Made by a program: the position numbers and the translations under genes
Shown here: piece after piece, positions 35,441 to 48,790 of the stretch
How positions within the stretch are numbered: position 1 is the first letter of the stretch
Layout: the number at the start of each line of letters is the position of its first letter
The notes under the pieces: model-generated
The model's database searches: none
What the model saw: only the letters and a program-made list of their open reading frames with translations
Told to the model about the DNA's origin: nothing
Source of the DNA: Leptobrachium leishanense
Taxonomy: Eukaryota; Chordata; Amphibia; Anura; Megophryidae
Reading direction: 5' to 3'
DNA length: 64,000 nt
Assembly: GCA_009667805.1 (NCBI GenBank)
Contig: CM019071.1
Coordinates: forward strand, 51,600,514-51,664,513

Positions 35441-37540
35441 ACATTACGTTCTTAGACCCACCAAAGGATATGAATCAGGTTCTCTGGTCATTATACATTA
35501 TTTATGTGGTTTTATTTGTCCATTTGTCCATTTGTATGTATTATTTTATAAAGGTCTACAATTGTGTATGCACGGGGGACATAGATCCTTTACTCCTGTT
35601 AGCATCAATAGGTGTTCTGGTAATGAAGGGGTTAGAAATCTCACCAGAATGTGATAGCAATGTTGCATAATACTCTTACACAGCATATCTGCACTATACA
35701 GGAACTTGCATTCTGTACCTGAGCTGCACTGAACTGTGTCTGAGCCTTCTGTGATTGTTGGAATGGAGCAATAAAGTTTTTTGTTAACATTTCCTTTGCA
35801 CAGAGGAAGGGGCAATGCCCTGTCCAATCCCTGCCCTGCAAAATGATTGAATGGAACAGTAAAGTTTTTTTAAAAAGAAAAGGAAGAGAGTGGAGGTGGT
35901 CCTTTCCTGTGGCAGTGTGGGGATGCAGAGTGACGGAATGAAGCCCGCTCAATAGATGTGCATCTCCTCGGAGTGATAATCATCTGTGGAGGAAAATGGG
36001 AGACAGATGTCCTTTTACAGATGCTCCATTGAATCACAAACTCATCTGTGCATGCTTTTGGGGTCGAAGCATGTGCGGTTTACAATCCTTGTTTCGTCAT
36101 GAGGAGAAATACTATAAACAAGCAGGGTTGGACTTACCAATAGGGCAATATGGCACTGCCTGAGGACCCTGGTTTAGGAGGGAGCTGCTAAGGCTTAGTT
36201 AAGCCTGTCCTTCAGTGGGGTCTCATGCCACCGCAGTTAAAAATCACAGGGAAATAGTATTAGCAGCCACCTTTAATCTGGATAAATAAATTCTGTAATG
36301 CGACAATGTACATATGGTTGTCCGTATATGTGGGTGTGGCTTGCATGTGGGCTGGCACAATGAGCGACCCCATGATCTCCTATTTCCCGTGGGCTCTAAG
36401 AGTTGTCAGTCGCCCCTGTACACAAGCCATGACTGTACCATCCTATATATCAAGCTCTATATCAACCCCTCCTCCCATAACATTTTATGGCATACCGGTA
36501 GTAACATATCATTGACGTGGGGGAATCCCATGTCCGGAGTTAAAATGTTGGTGTCGGCCTCATAATCCTGTCTTCTAAGCATATGCTTTCAGTCTGGCAT
36601 GTTCCATCCATCCACCTATCTTTGGTCAAGGGCCTCCTCCCTTTGTAGACAAAGCAAATTCCTCCAGATCCATCTGCTTAACCCAAGAATATTTTGATGC
36701 TTGGTCATCCAGCATGGTGGACAGGTTGACATAATTTACACCCTGTCCCGCCTCTAGTCCTGAAATGACGACATCAACTATTGTGGCATTAAAAGCAATG
36801 AAGGCAAAATCTGGGTCACATTGAGCCATCCGTGTCAAAATCCTGGACACCTTCAACCAAACAGATCATGACTTTGGGTTTCAAGGCAGCATGGAGCCCA
36901 TTGGCGGCGGTATGCTTAACGGTGACTGGTAAGGAACCACAATGGAACCATATCTAGAGGCAATAATAAATAATCATCATTTATCTAACTTAAAATATTA
37001 TATTTAAGGGCAATGTTACAATGTATCAGTAAGATAATATCTGACGAGTATTGCGGGTCATTTGACATTTTTGTTTCTGAAATGAAATATTTGGTTTCAT
37101 TCAAAAACTATATTTTTAAAACCTCATTGGTGTAGAGAGACGATAAACACATGTATGAGCTTCCATTTTTCACTCAATATTCTTGATATAAATCTTTACT
37201 CTCCAGCAATGACTTTATGGAGATTATTCATAAATCTGGGGGAGAAAGTTCTACGTGAGCAACAACAACAACATGAGAGCGATCGTCACAGAAACCAATG
37301 GGAATTTGATGTTCATTCTATCTAATATCAGAACTATGTACATCACACTTCACTTTCATGCATAAATAAAGCCTGTAATTGAATAACAGCACAGTTTATA
37401 CATTGGAGAAATTATTATACCGCAACCTGAGTGTAGTTTATTTTTAAATTAAATTACAGAACTCCAAATTAAGATGTTTATATACATTATCCATGGGGTA
37501 AGCAAGACTAAAATCAGTATGCTAGAAAAAAATATCTATC
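35441..37540. other. intergenic, no gene recognised
   Basis: A 76-codon minus-strand open frame at 36626-36856 has no start or splice context I can defend, and its product is not recognised. It could be a transposon coding relic. Otherwise nothing was identified. Confidence 0.35.
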
Positions 37541-37554
37541 TCTCGATCTTTCTA

Positions 37555-37642
<88 letters not shown>

Positions 37643-37672
37643 CATATCTATCTATATCTATCTATCTATCTA

Positions 37673-37723
<51 letters not shown>

Positions 37724-37795
37724 ATCTATCTGTATCTATCTGTAGCTATCTATATATCTATCTATCTGTATCTATCTATCTGTATCTATCTATCC

Positions 37796-37840
<45 letters not shown>

Positions 37841-37922
37841 ATCTATCTGTCTCTATGTATCTGTATCTTTCTGTATCTATTTATCCATCTATCTATATAT
37901 ATATCTGTATCTATCTATCCCA

Positions 37923-37958
<36 letters not shown>

Positions 37959-37991
37959 CCATATCTATCTATATCTATCTATCTATCTATC

Positions 37992-38029
<38 letters not shown>

Positions 38030-38208
38030 ATCTATCTGTATCTATCTGTAGCTATCTATATATCTATCTATCTGTATCTATCTATCTGTATCTATCTATC
38101 CTCTATCTATCTATCTATCTATCTATATCTATCTGTCTCTATGTATCTGTATCTTTCTGTATCTATTTATCCATCTATCTATATATATATCTGTATCTAT
38201 CTATCCCA

Positions 38209-38287
<79 letters not shown>

Positions 38288-38382
38288 ATCCATCTGTCTC
38301 TATTTATCTGTATCTATCTATATATCCATCTGTCTCTATTTATCTGTATCTATCTATATATCCATCTATCTCTATTTATCTG

Positions 38383-38431
<49 letters not shown>

Positions 38432-38483
38432 GTATCTATCAATCTATCTATCTATCTGTATCTATCTATCTATATCTATCCCA

Positions 38484-38520
<37 letters not shown>

Positions 38521-38521
38521 G

Positions 38522-38564
<43 letters not shown>

Positions 38565-38752
38565 ATATCTCTACCTATCTATCCATCTATCTATCTGTAT
38601 CTATCTATCTATCTGTATCTATCTATCTATCTATCTCTATCTATCTATTCTATTTATCTATCTGTATCTATCTATCTATTTATCTATCTGTATCTATCTA
38701 TCTATCTATCTGTATCTATCTATCTATCTAACTATTTATCTATCTAACTAAA
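37541..38752. repeat. long TATC (GATA) microsatellite
   Basis: About 1.2 kb of TATC units with interspersed CTGTATC, CCATATC and TGTCTC variants. A variant block at about 37720-37921 is repeated almost exactly about 303 bp later (38025-38210), a higher-order repeat. The long Tyr/Leu/Ser/Ile open frame is an artefact of the 4-bp unit. Confidence 0.95.
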
Positions 38753-38795
38753 TCCACCAGCGAGTGTGCAACTACCTCACAAAATATTTGTACTT

Positions 38796-38934
38796 CTCAT
38801 AGATTGTAAGTTCTCTTGGGAACAGGGTCCCCCTGAATCAGGTCATCCTCCATGTGTGATATTCTAATGTATCAACCCCTTGTACACTGATCTTGTAAAG
38901 CACTGCACAATATATCGCGCTATATAAATAAAGG

Positions 38935-38966
<32 letters not shown>

Positions 38967-38967
38967 T
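38796..38967 (+). mobile_element. L2-type LINE/SINE 3' end
   Basis: GATTGTAAGTTCTCTTGGGA, GTATCAACCCCTTGTACACT, TATATAAATAAAGGATAATA and an (AAT)n tail form the standard L2-group 3' end. It matches 57540-57625. It interrupts TATC-rich DNA, which resumes near 39028. Confidence 0.75.
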
Positions 38968-38989
38968 ATATTTATCAATCACTATCTAT

Positions 38990-39024
38990 TGATCTATTTT
39001 TCAATATATTTATCTTTATATATT

Positions 39025-39086
<62 letters not shown>

Positions 39087-39460
39087 ATCCATCCATCATC
39101 TGTTTATTATCTATCTATCTATCTGCATTATCTATTAATCACTATATTGATCTATTTATCAAAGACATATATATCTCTCTATCTATATCTATCTATTTCT
39201 ACATAATGTTCTATTATCTATATCTCTGTATCTAGCTTTATCTATTAATCTATATATCAATATCTTTATATTTTAATATTTCTTTGAATATCTATATATC
39301 TGTCTATCTAGCTATATCTATCTATCTGTATCTATCCCAAATCTATCTATCGGTCTGTCTGTCTGTCTATCTATCTTCTAGTATTCTCTAGATATCTGTA
39401 TGTATGAATATATCTATCTATCTATCTATCTATCTGTATCTATCTATCTAGTGATAAAGG
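38990..39460. repeat. TATC microsatellite, diverged continuation
   Basis: Pure TATC from about 39028 to 39085 and again at 39415-39455, with diverged TATC-like text between. Confidence 0.8.
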
Positions 39461-41479
39461 AGTAATAAAGTCATATAGGATGAAGTGCTTAGGGAAAAAA
39501 TGGAAATATTTTTTTTTCCAATTAAAATAAATGATAATTACTTTATGACATTTAATCAAAGAATCATAAGTATTTAGTAAATGTGAAGAGAAACAGGATT
39601 GGTAGTGTACTGGACAAAACAAAATAAAAGAAATAATAATAATTATAATAATAGTAACTATAATAAGAACAATATGGGGAGTCAGTTAATAATATGAATA
39701 AAAAATCTGTGAATTGGGTAGAAACTAGAAAGGTAAAAATGACTATAGCAGAGAAATTAAATGGGTAGGAGCAAACGATTAAAAGGCACAAAACATCAGA
39801 ACAATTTATTTAAAGATTATTTGTAAATTACATCAGATGCGTACATTTTAATGGTCATAAGAGAAAATATAAATATATTTATATTATAATAATATTAAAG
39901 AATTTGTCTGACTGGTACAATGCATAAATATAATTTAATTATACTTCAAAATAATAATAATAATAATATAAAATAGTCAAAAGAAAAATTATTCAGAGCC
40001 AGATGAGAGAAATAAAAGAAAACAGAATGCATAACGGAAGGACAGTAGAGACAGAAGGCCCAGTACAAGCGTCAGGATAAATAGCGTGTGATATTAATAC
40101 AAAAAATTGTATATGCAAAATTAAATAAAACAATAAATAAAATGTGAAGGAGGGAAGAATAGTAAAGTCCCAGAAAGTGTAGAGGGAGAGAAAAAGTGTG
40201 ATAGAAAAGACAAAAAAATCTGTTTGTAAAAACTATTGTAAGCCAAAACTAAAACTTATAACTGAGAGAGAGAATAAAATAATGGAAAAAAAAGAAAAAT
40301 AATAATAATACAGAGAAAGATTTTGAAAGAGAAAAAAAAGGGGAAAAAAGGGGAACACATGATTAGATTATATTTGAAGAAAACATAAAAAATGTGAAAG
40401 AAATAAAACGCATGGAAGTAATGAAATAGGATAAAAGCAAAACGCTGAAACAAAAGATTAAAGAAAAGAAGTATCAAAAGAAAAGGAAAAATAAAGGATA
40501 ACAAAGTAATATAGCGCAAAATAAAAATTTAGTGGAAAGGCACGGAATACAGAGACTGACTTGGCTTTGTTTATACTCGCAGTTTGTGAAGAAAGAGTGT
40601 TGAAAGAAATGAAAATGTAATTGTGCTGGCTGCAAATTAAGTGAAACACATCAATCAAGGCAGGATTTGGAAATGAAGAGAGAGGTGGAGAGGGGGGAGA
40701 CAGAGAGAACCAAACTCACAAAGATTATTGTTCACACTATTCCTTTACAATGAGGCAAAGGTGCTGTAATCACATTTATTATTTCTATGATAAAAGATTG
40801 CTTTAAAAATTTAAAAACATTATTTCAAAATCCAAACTTTAGCAGATTTTTCTGAAAACCCTTAACCCTTTATTTATAGTTTTGTTATTAATGAACCCCA
40901 GTAAAATTCACATAAGGGTTAATAGAAATGTGAAGATTAGATTAAATAAGAAAGTGGGAGTAAGATAAAGAGTGGTAGAATTTTAAGAGGAAGATAGGAG
41001 GAAAAAAAACTGTATCTGAGAGAAAAAAACTGTACAGCAGAAAAGAAAATGCAGACAAATAACACATTGAAATAAAGAAAAACATGAAGTTCCATTTAAA
41101 ATATTTTGTTTCTTACCTTAGCGGTATATAGCTGTTAAATCAGAAGAGAGTGGGTGAAAAAATTGGAAACAGAGAAATATAGAATAAAAAAAGAAAATAC
41201 ATTGTATTTTAAAAGGAAAGGAATTACAGGATAGGCAAGGACTGGCAGAAAGAGAAAAAGAGAAAATATGGAGGTTGAATCAATGAGAAAAAACTTTGCA
41301 TACAGTAAAAGTGTATAAGATAGGAAGAAAGAAATAAAGAAAGACGAGAGAGAAAGAGAAAAAGACAGCGAGAAAAATGGAGAGAGAAAGAATGAAAGAA
41401 AGAAAACTAAAAAGACAGTGATAGGAAAAGGAGAGAGAAAGAAAGAAGAGAAAAGAAAGGAAGGAGAAAGAAAACTAAA
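39461..41479. other. purine- and AT-rich intergenic DNA
   Basis: Strand-asymmetric A/G-rich sequence grading into the AAAG tract. No gene feature. Long minus-strand Phe/Leu-rich open frames reflect composition only. Confidence 0.5.
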
Positions 41480-42060
<581 letters not shown>

Positions 42061-42303
42061 TCCAACAGCACCTAGTTTGCTGCCATAGCAGATTGGATGA
42101 TTGTCAGAAGACGGGTTTGAGGGAGCTGAGCTGAGACTTTGAAAAACACACCCAAACCTGTACAAATCAAGAAGTGTGTGTGATTGCTATGCAAAGTGTC
42201 TGCAGTGTTCGTGTCATATTCTCAGTGTTTAAATCCATCCAATGACATGCTTCCTGACTGCTCTTTGCAATTAAACATGCTTTTGTGTCTCTTTTCTTCA
42301 CAG

Positions 42304-42381
42304 TGCCAGCCATTCTATCCATTTGTAAGATCCAAAAGGATGGTGTCTGTGTATCACCATCCTCATGCCCAAATTGTGCAG
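42304..42381 (+). CDS. exon of cysteine-module/mucin-like gene, module A
   Basis: A 78-nt exon, 26 codons, phase 1 at both ends. The acceptor has a strong pyrimidine tract (CTCTTTTCTTCACAG) and the donor is GTGAGT. The phase-1 reading has the module CKIQKDGVCVSPSSCPNC, i.e. C-x(7)-C-x(5)-C-x(2)-C; a second frame has a stop and the third lacks this pattern. The same spacing occurs in five more exons downstream on this strand, all phase 1-1, so this is taken as the most upstream exon identified of one gene. The likely role is a small disulfide-bonded extracellular domain (inference). Earlier exons and the signal peptide were not found. Family not recognised. The next exon is 6.1 kb away. Confidence 0.72.
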
Positions 42382-42623
42382 GTGAGTGCAGCCAGCCATG
42401 TCCATTGCTGACTTTTGTAACAAAGCACAGCTTTACTTTCCAGATAAAAAATGGCTAAAGAGTATAAACCATTGAAGCCAAGTTCTAGAGAGTAGAGACT
42501 AAACAGAGGATTTTCAAAATTCAGGCCAATTGTCAACTTGGCAATGATATCTTGTCTTAAAGGGACACTACCACTAACATAAGCTGTAACTAGCCTACTT
42601 GTGCATTACAAACAAAACCAACT

Positions 42624-42750
42624 TAACACCTTCACTACCAAGATTGAGAAAACTAAGGTCTTCAAAGGCACCATCAGGTGCCCAATATTGAGTTATCTTG
42701 ATCTGCAGCTGTGCAGGACAAAAGCAAATAAAATTAATTTGCAGTCAAAG
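42624..42750. repeat. P2 element fragment
   Basis: TTAACACCTTCACTACCAAG, AAAGGCACCATCAGGTGCCC and the GCAAATAAAATTAATTTGCA phrase match the P2 left part. It is truncated at about 42750. Confidence 0.6.
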
Positions 42751-42784
42751 CCACAGAGTGAGGAGAAAGAGATGGAAAGATGCT

Positions 42785-42890
42785 AGGGGGCAGTTTACAA
42801 CACAAAATTTGACACAATGGATGCACCCAGTTACGCATATAGAGGAAAATATCACACAATGGATGCACCCAGTGACACATAAAAAGATAG
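42785..42890. repeat. two units of the 42-bp repeat, inverted
   Basis: GGGGGCAGTTTACAACACAA, then two ACACAATGGATGCACCCAGT units with ATAGAGGAAAATAT between. This is the reverse complement of the array at 26072-26543 and its right flank. Confidence 0.8.
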
Positions 42891-43143
42891 TACAATTAAT
42901 ATTTACACCCACGAACAGAAAATAAACAGAATAAAAATAACAAAAATCCTATGTACTTACAAAGCTAGAATCTCTGCCCAGATGGGCTCTGTTTGGATAA
43001 AGCGACACTTGGTTTGACCCCCAAAGTAAAGTACATGGTACATTGTGTAGCTGAAATTTATACAGTTCTCCTGGCTCTCAGATTTCATGGGTACAGCAGA
43101 AGGTGGCAAGATCGGCCCCTTGCCAACCCATTTCAACTTTTAA

Positions 43144-43589
43144 CCTCTTCACTACCAATATCGAGATATCTCAGGTTTCAAAGGCACCATCTGGTGCACT
43201 GATATCAAGATATATCGATGTGCTGTTCCGCAGCCCAAAAGCAAATTAAATTAGTTTTTTCTGCAAATGAATTTTGTTTGCTTTTGGGCTGCAGAAGGTG
43301 CCCCAAGGTTTTAGCCCTATGGGCATAATGCCCAAAGAGTTAAAACTGTGTAAAATCAGCAAAAATGAATGTCGGATATTGGCATTTAGCAAGCTGATAA
43401 ATTGAAGCAGTGAAACACTCACTGCAACTGTAACTCCGTTTAGCCCCATCTACTGGCCAAATATGTTAGTACAGTATATAATATACCGGAATATACCCAA
43501 ATAGTTCTAACTGTATAATTAATTAAAAATTATTCTTTAAAAAAACACTGGTTCCTGACAATGTTTTTTTGGAAAATCCCTTGAATTGG
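43144..43589. mobile_element. TTAA-flanked element, family P2
   Basis: TTAA at 43140-43143 and 43590-43593. Starts CCTCTTCACTACC. Shares with 60844-61302 the phrases GATATC..AAAGGCACCATC, GCAGCCCAAAAGCAAA, TTTTGGGCTGCAGAAGGTGC, CTTTGGGCATT-type and TGACAATG.TTTTTTGGAAAATC. No protein. A piggyBac-like assignment rests on TTAA alone. Confidence 0.7.
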
Positions 43590-43593
43590 TTAA

Positions 43594-44310
43594 GCATTCT
43601 CCTCACATGCTATCCCTTACATTTCGTATATCACCTGACATATACATGCCCCTGGCATGATGTATATATTTTTAAAACAGTTATATCTTCCTCATTCTTT
43701 AGACATCTCACATGGTAGGACTACCAATTAAGAAGTGGTCCATTCCTCGAGAACGGTCCACTCCTAAATAGTTTTGTTGGATGTCATTCTGTAGGACAAA
43801 TTCTTGGCTTTGCAAAAATATATATCATGAACCGTCCATACTTATGTCTTGGAATATAACTCATATTTTAGGATACAGCTCTGAGAAAAAAATCTGCATC
43901 TAGATCTTAATCATGGCAACTCTGACTCCAGCCAGACCACTCAAGGTGTATTTTTCTACTTTTCTCCCTGGTCCCATGCTACTGAGGTGTGTACGTATTA
44001 CAGATCAAGACTTTCACACAGTTCAAAAGAACAACATATTGTTCCCTGACAGAAAAAGTTTTTTTCAGATTCCAATTACCTCTGCTTGGAATGTGAATGA
44101 ATTAAGTCAGGCATGCGCACACCTTTACAATTACAGTCACTTATATATCGCCAACAAATTTGTAGCACTATACTTACAGTTTATTAATATTATACCAGGT
44201 GATCCCAGGACATAGCCCCTGTCTGTGACAGGCAGCATTTCTCTGTACTTCATATTCTTACTCACCCTTTAAGTGACTCTTTAACCATTGTACCCATATG
44301 AAGACAAAGC
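43594..44310. other. intron sequence, nothing recognised
   Basis: Lies between modules A and B of the mucin-like gene. No exon with the module spacing was seen. Confidence 0.4.
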
Positions 44311-44314
44311 TTAA

Positions 44315-45215
44315 CCCCTTCACACCCAAAATCGAGTTATCTTGATTTTGCATTGTAATGCTTTTAAAAGCACTCATTAGCATATCGAAAAAACATTTTT
44401 CACACTTTTTTAAAGACAGATTAGTGTGTCCACTGTGGATAAATGAAATCATTTGTTTTATGTCTCTCCAAGCACCCTGGAAAGACATTAAACCAGCTGC
44501 AAAAAGCAGCACTAAACCTCACTGCAACAAAAAGTTCAAATAGACTGCTGCATTACAGCTGCCAGGGATTTGTCAGAATACAGGGAGAGCTGTGGGGTCA
44601 CTCACAGCTGTACAGGGATACAATTCAGGGGGTTATAATGAGTGCAAATCCCTGTACGGTACAAATACAAGGTGTTGCTGTAATTGCCATACACAGGCAT
44701 TATGCAGCACATACAGATACAAGGTGTTGCTGTAATTGCTATACACAGGCATTGTGCAGCACATACAGATGCAAGTTGGTGCTGTAATTGCCATACACAG
44801 GCATTATGCGGCACCTACAGGTACAAGGTGTTGCTGTAATTGTCATACACAGGCATTATGCAGCACATACAGATATTATTTTTATATTCTATTGGTATGT
44901 TTTGGGAGCCGCATCACTAATAATCTCATTATCATGATTCATGACTACAAATCCCCATAAGCAGGAGATCTCACCATCTAGTGCTCAAAATGTTAAATTT
45001 CAACAATATTTCTATAATAGATAAATGAATACCTGAAAAACTAAAAATGAGCAAATTAACATTATTTAACCTTTTTAACCTCTTATGTCAGAGTAACAAT
45101 TTCTGTGCAAAACTTTTATCTTACCCTAAATTTAATTGCCAACTTCACATCCTATATTTCAAATAAATGTTATGGTGGCATTTTTTTCAACAGAAATCAC
45201 TTGGTAGTGAAGGAG
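44315..45215. mobile_element. TTAA-flanked element carrying a 52-bp minisatellite
   Basis: Bordered by TTAA at 44311-44314 and 45216-45219. Left end CCCCTTCACACCCAA, right end TTGGTAGTGAAGGAG (imperfect TIRs, P2-like). About four tandem 52-bp units (ACAAGGTGTTGCTGTAATTG...) lie at 44671-44875 inside it. Confidence 0.65.
44671..44875. repeat. 52-bp minisatellite, ~4 units
   Basis: Unit: ACAAGGTGTTGCTGTAATTG, CCATACACAGGCATTATGCA, GCACATACAGAT, with few substitutions between units. Confidence 0.92.
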
Positions 45216-45219
45216 TTAA

Positions 45220-46109
45220 ACCAACCCGTATACACAATATTGATTTTTCAAAGCACAGGTGATTTTATTGCTTATTTTGTGTAATTAACTCTTTGTAATA
45301 TTGTGTTATTTCTATTAAAAAATAACAAATTATCAGAACATTGAGTAGAATTATGGGAAACATAACGAGCATTTACATTTCCAGGTTGGTGTCCAAGAAT
45401 GTCTAGAAAGTTCAAAATCATTTTAATTTGGGTAATTTTGATTTATGACCTTTTGCAATTATCTAATTTTCACTTTTTAATTTGCCTTTTAAGACATTCA
45501 CGATTTCCTATACAATTTCTAAAATATGAGCACGTAAGCAAAAATGACATTTTCTAACATTCTTTACAATTTTATTAACTAAATCTTTAGCATAAAGTAA
45601 CTAAAAGGAAGTAGATGATAATTCTGGAAACCATAATCCCCATATAGTAAGTACGATTACATCAAGTCTGTATAGTATCCTTGTTTTTGCCGGCATTATA
45701 ACAAGGTAAAAAAACAGGTGGTGTAGATACACACTATCACCCTAGGGAGGGTGCAAAAATACTCAGTTTATTATAAGTATATTTCAAAATAAATAAAGAA
45801 TAGACTGACACAGAAATATCAAAATAATAAAATAGTGAAACTGAATACACAAATGCCAGGGTTAAACCACTGCTGCCTCATAGTGCACGTAATGTCTCCC
45901 CTACCTCTGCATGTTTCAAACCTAGTGACCAGAGAAAGACAACAAATATTATTATTTTATTGATAAAACTGCTTTGTTTATTACTTTATATATTAAATCA
46001 ATTAAGACATTAACAAAGTAATTTAATTTAGATGAATTAGATTTTCTAAACTCTTGTGTGAGACAACTGTATAATTTATTGATAAATATGTGCAAATGTT
46101 TTATTAAAT
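45220..46109. other. intron sequence, AT-rich
   Basis: No exon or transposon end recognised. Confidence 0.4.
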
Positions 46110-46801
46110 AATACATTAAATTAATTAAAAATGTAATTTGCATGAATAGCATTATTTAAACGGATAAGAAATATATATAATTTTATATAATTTTTACAGT
46201 TCATTATATAAAAAAAATAATATATTAAATTAATTAAAAGTTTATAAATAAATTTAATTTGCATGAAATGAATGAATGATAAGCAAGATGTAAACTTTAA
46301 CTGCATATAATTTTACAGTGTATCATATAATACATCAAATTAATTAAAAGCTTATAAATAAATTTAATTTGCATGAAGTGCATTATTTAAACTGATAAGC
46401 AAAGTGTGAACTTTGACTGTATATAATTTTACAGTTTTTTTATATTATACATATAATACATTAAATTAATTAACAGTTTATAAATAAATTTAATTTGCAT
46501 GAAGTGCATTATTTAAAATGATAAGCAAAGTGTGAACTTTAACTGTATATAATTTTACAGTTTTTTTATATTATACATATAATACATTAAATTAATTAAA
46601 AGTTTATAAATAAATTTAATTTGCATGAAGTGCATTATTTAAAATGATAAGCAAGGTGTGAACTTTAACTGTATATAATTTTACAGTTTATTATATAATA
46701 CATTAAATTAATTAAAAGTTTATAAGTAAACTTAATTTGCGTTAATTGCATTATTGAAACTGATAAGCAAGGTGTGAACTTTAACTGTATATAATTTTAC
46801 A
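46110..46801. repeat. AT-rich tandem repeat, ~115-126-bp units
   Basis: Five to six copies of a unit holding AATTAATTAAAAGTTTATAA, TTTAATTTGCATGAAGTGCA and GTGAACTTTAACTGTATATA. Unit length varies through a TATA-rich insertion. Confidence 0.88.
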
Positions 46802-46897
46802 GTGGTAACACAAAATCTACTTTTCAGTCTAAAAAAGGACTGAAATCATTTTGAAAAAGTCATCTCTTGTACTGAAAAGTCGATTTTGCGTTACCAC
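46802..46897. mobile_element. 96-bp palindromic MITE
   Basis: GTGGTAACACAAAATCTACT at the left pairs with AGTCGATTTTGCGTTACCAC at the right, with the inner arms CTTTTCAGT / ACTGAAAAG also paired. It sits exactly at the end of the AT-rich tandem array. Confidence 0.75.
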
Positions 46898-47603
46898 TAA
46901 AATTATAGACAGTTAAAAGACTCCACGAGTGCCCATCTTACTTATGAGTTACTTTTCCACGATGGCGGCCAGCACCAGAAAAATATAAAGTGGATATCCT
47001 GGTTGTGAGTCCCCTGGTACACCTTGGATTATTTATACTTCTGTATGGGACAATTGTAAGATTATAGAATGATGTATTGATAAAAAAAATCTTTACTTTT
47101 CTATCAATTAATAAATTAAAATAATTTAAAAAGCTAACGAAAGAATTCAATCTGGTTGAATTATTTTATCTAAACTTTTGTGTAGGGCATTCGTATGATT
47201 ACATAATATTATATTGATCAAACTATTTTAATTTGTATTAATTAATATTTAAACATATTAAATAAATTAATATTTTAATGAATTTATTTAATTTGAAATA
47301 AATAGTAATCTATATGTCTGTGTGGGGCTATGGTTTGTTTAGAGAATATTTTATTAAACAATGTTTTTTTTTGTAAGTTTACTGTATCCAAGATAATTCA
47401 AGTGTAAACTCTTGAGTTTGAATCATTACTGTTTATGAATCGTGTGTGGGAGCCTTCTGAATAGATAATGATTCAAATTAAGATAAAAAATGATATTGAG
47501 CATAAAAATACACATATTGTCAGATCAAACAAATAAAGAATATCGCTTCCCAACATGTTTTCTCAAACTTGAGCAAGTCGTATTTTTTTTCCTTTTTGTT
47601 ATC
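46898..47603. other. intron sequence, AT-rich
   Basis: No feature recognised. Confidence 0.4.
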
Positions 47604-47606
47604 TAA

Positions 47607-48285
47607 GGGCTCTATTACATTCCTTGTGCAAAAACGCTTGAGCAGTGCAATTTTCTTTGCGCGCAGCGTTAAACGTTAATGAGTGTAAATTAACGCTGGT
47701 ATTACGATCCGAGCGCATCTTTTCATCGGTCCGAAATCGGTGGGCAAACTGTTTTTTCACGAGATTCAGCCAATCAGAATTAAGAACCACAATTGTCTCC
47801 CATTCAGTTTTTATGCCTGTCAAAATCAATCTGAGTATATATGCTGCAGCAATAATAAAAACACGCACAACTTCTCAATTTTATTGTTTGGGTATGTGTA
47901 GAATGTGTAATTATACTGTGCTGTATTTTCTTTTTGTGCTGGTGTATTTCGTTTCGGCCAGGACGTTCAGATTTGCAGTTACCACCAGCTTACAAAAGAC
48001 GTTAAAATTATGCGCGCAAACGTCGTTCGTAAAAATTTGCGCATCGATTGTAATACCATCCACATACCAGCACACGAACGCATTTGAGCTCACATTGTTA
48101 AGTATGGGATGCGCGCACGAACTTTCGCTCGCGCTGAGTTCGCGCACGGTAACTCGCATTAGGCGTTAACGCGCATTTTGTGCGTGAACGTTGTAATACG
48201 ATGTTCGGCGCGAAGGGTTTTTCCCCTCGCGTTAATGCATTTTTGCGCACGCGCAAAATTGTGCGTGAGGGGTGTAATAGGGCCC
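47607..48285. mobile_element. TAA-flanked MITE with GGGCTCTATTACA ends, family H3
   Basis: TAA at 47604-47606 and 48286-48288. TIRs GGGCTCTATTACA and TGTAATAGGGCCC. The interior is rich in GCGC/CGCGC inverted motifs. It is 679 bp with no transposase. A PIF/Harbinger-like class is inferred from the 3-bp target. Confidence 0.78.
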
Positions 48286-48462
48286 TAAATGTTTTATTCA
48301 CCAAAATATGCAACCAATCAAACGTTGCATCACATTTGTCAGTTGTTCTATTTTAGTTTACATGTTAGCTCAGTTTATGTTTGCTTTGAGGAGTTAAATC
48401 TAAGTAAATTATGCCATGTGGGTACTCAACAATATTATCTTTGTTTTGTTTTTATTCTCCAG

Positions 48463-48540
48463 TGCCCAAAGATGTTCTTAATTGTAGCATGATGGTTGTT
48501 GATGTCTGCATCCTGCCTCAACCCTGCCCAGTTTGCAGAG
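48463..48540 (+). CDS. exon of cysteine-module/mucin-like gene, module B
   Basis: A 78-nt exon, the same length as module A, phase 1-1. Acceptor TTTTTATTCTCCAG and donor GTAAAA. It encodes CSMMVVDVCILPQPCPVC, spacing C-x(7)-C-x(5)-C-x(2)-C. The first half, CSMxxxDVC, is clearly akin to module E (CSMILLDVC) and module F (CGMIVPDLC), good evidence that these exons are duplicates within one gene. A possible N-glycosylation sequon (NCS) overlaps the first cysteine. Located 175 bp downstream of the H3 MITE; next exon 2.2 kb on. Family unknown; extracellular location inferred. Confidence 0.75.
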
Positions 48541-48790
48541 GTAAAAATTTAGTTTGAGCTGGTAATGTATGGCCACTGGTGTGAGGCAAAGGTGGGTAGT
48601 GAGTTTGTCTGTTTTTGTAAGAGACTGGAACAATTTTATTTGGTGTGAGATACACGATAGGTAAGAAGTTGGGAGAATCTAGCCCCATCACTTTACATGG
48701 TGAGAGCTTCTCTGCCAACAGAAAAAAACAATGTGTGATAATTTAATTGGACCTGCAATTGTCATTGTGTTATCAGTTTAGAGTGTGATC

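Noticed and set aside
36626..36856. Minus-strand 76-codon frame of non-repetitive composition
   Set aside because: No recognisable family, splice sites or neighbouring coding segments. Possibly a transposon relic, not called as a gene.
37474..38751. 425-residue open frame rich in Tyr-Leu-Ser-Ile
   Set aside because: It is the translation of a TATC microsatellite. All frames stay open and there is no coding signal.
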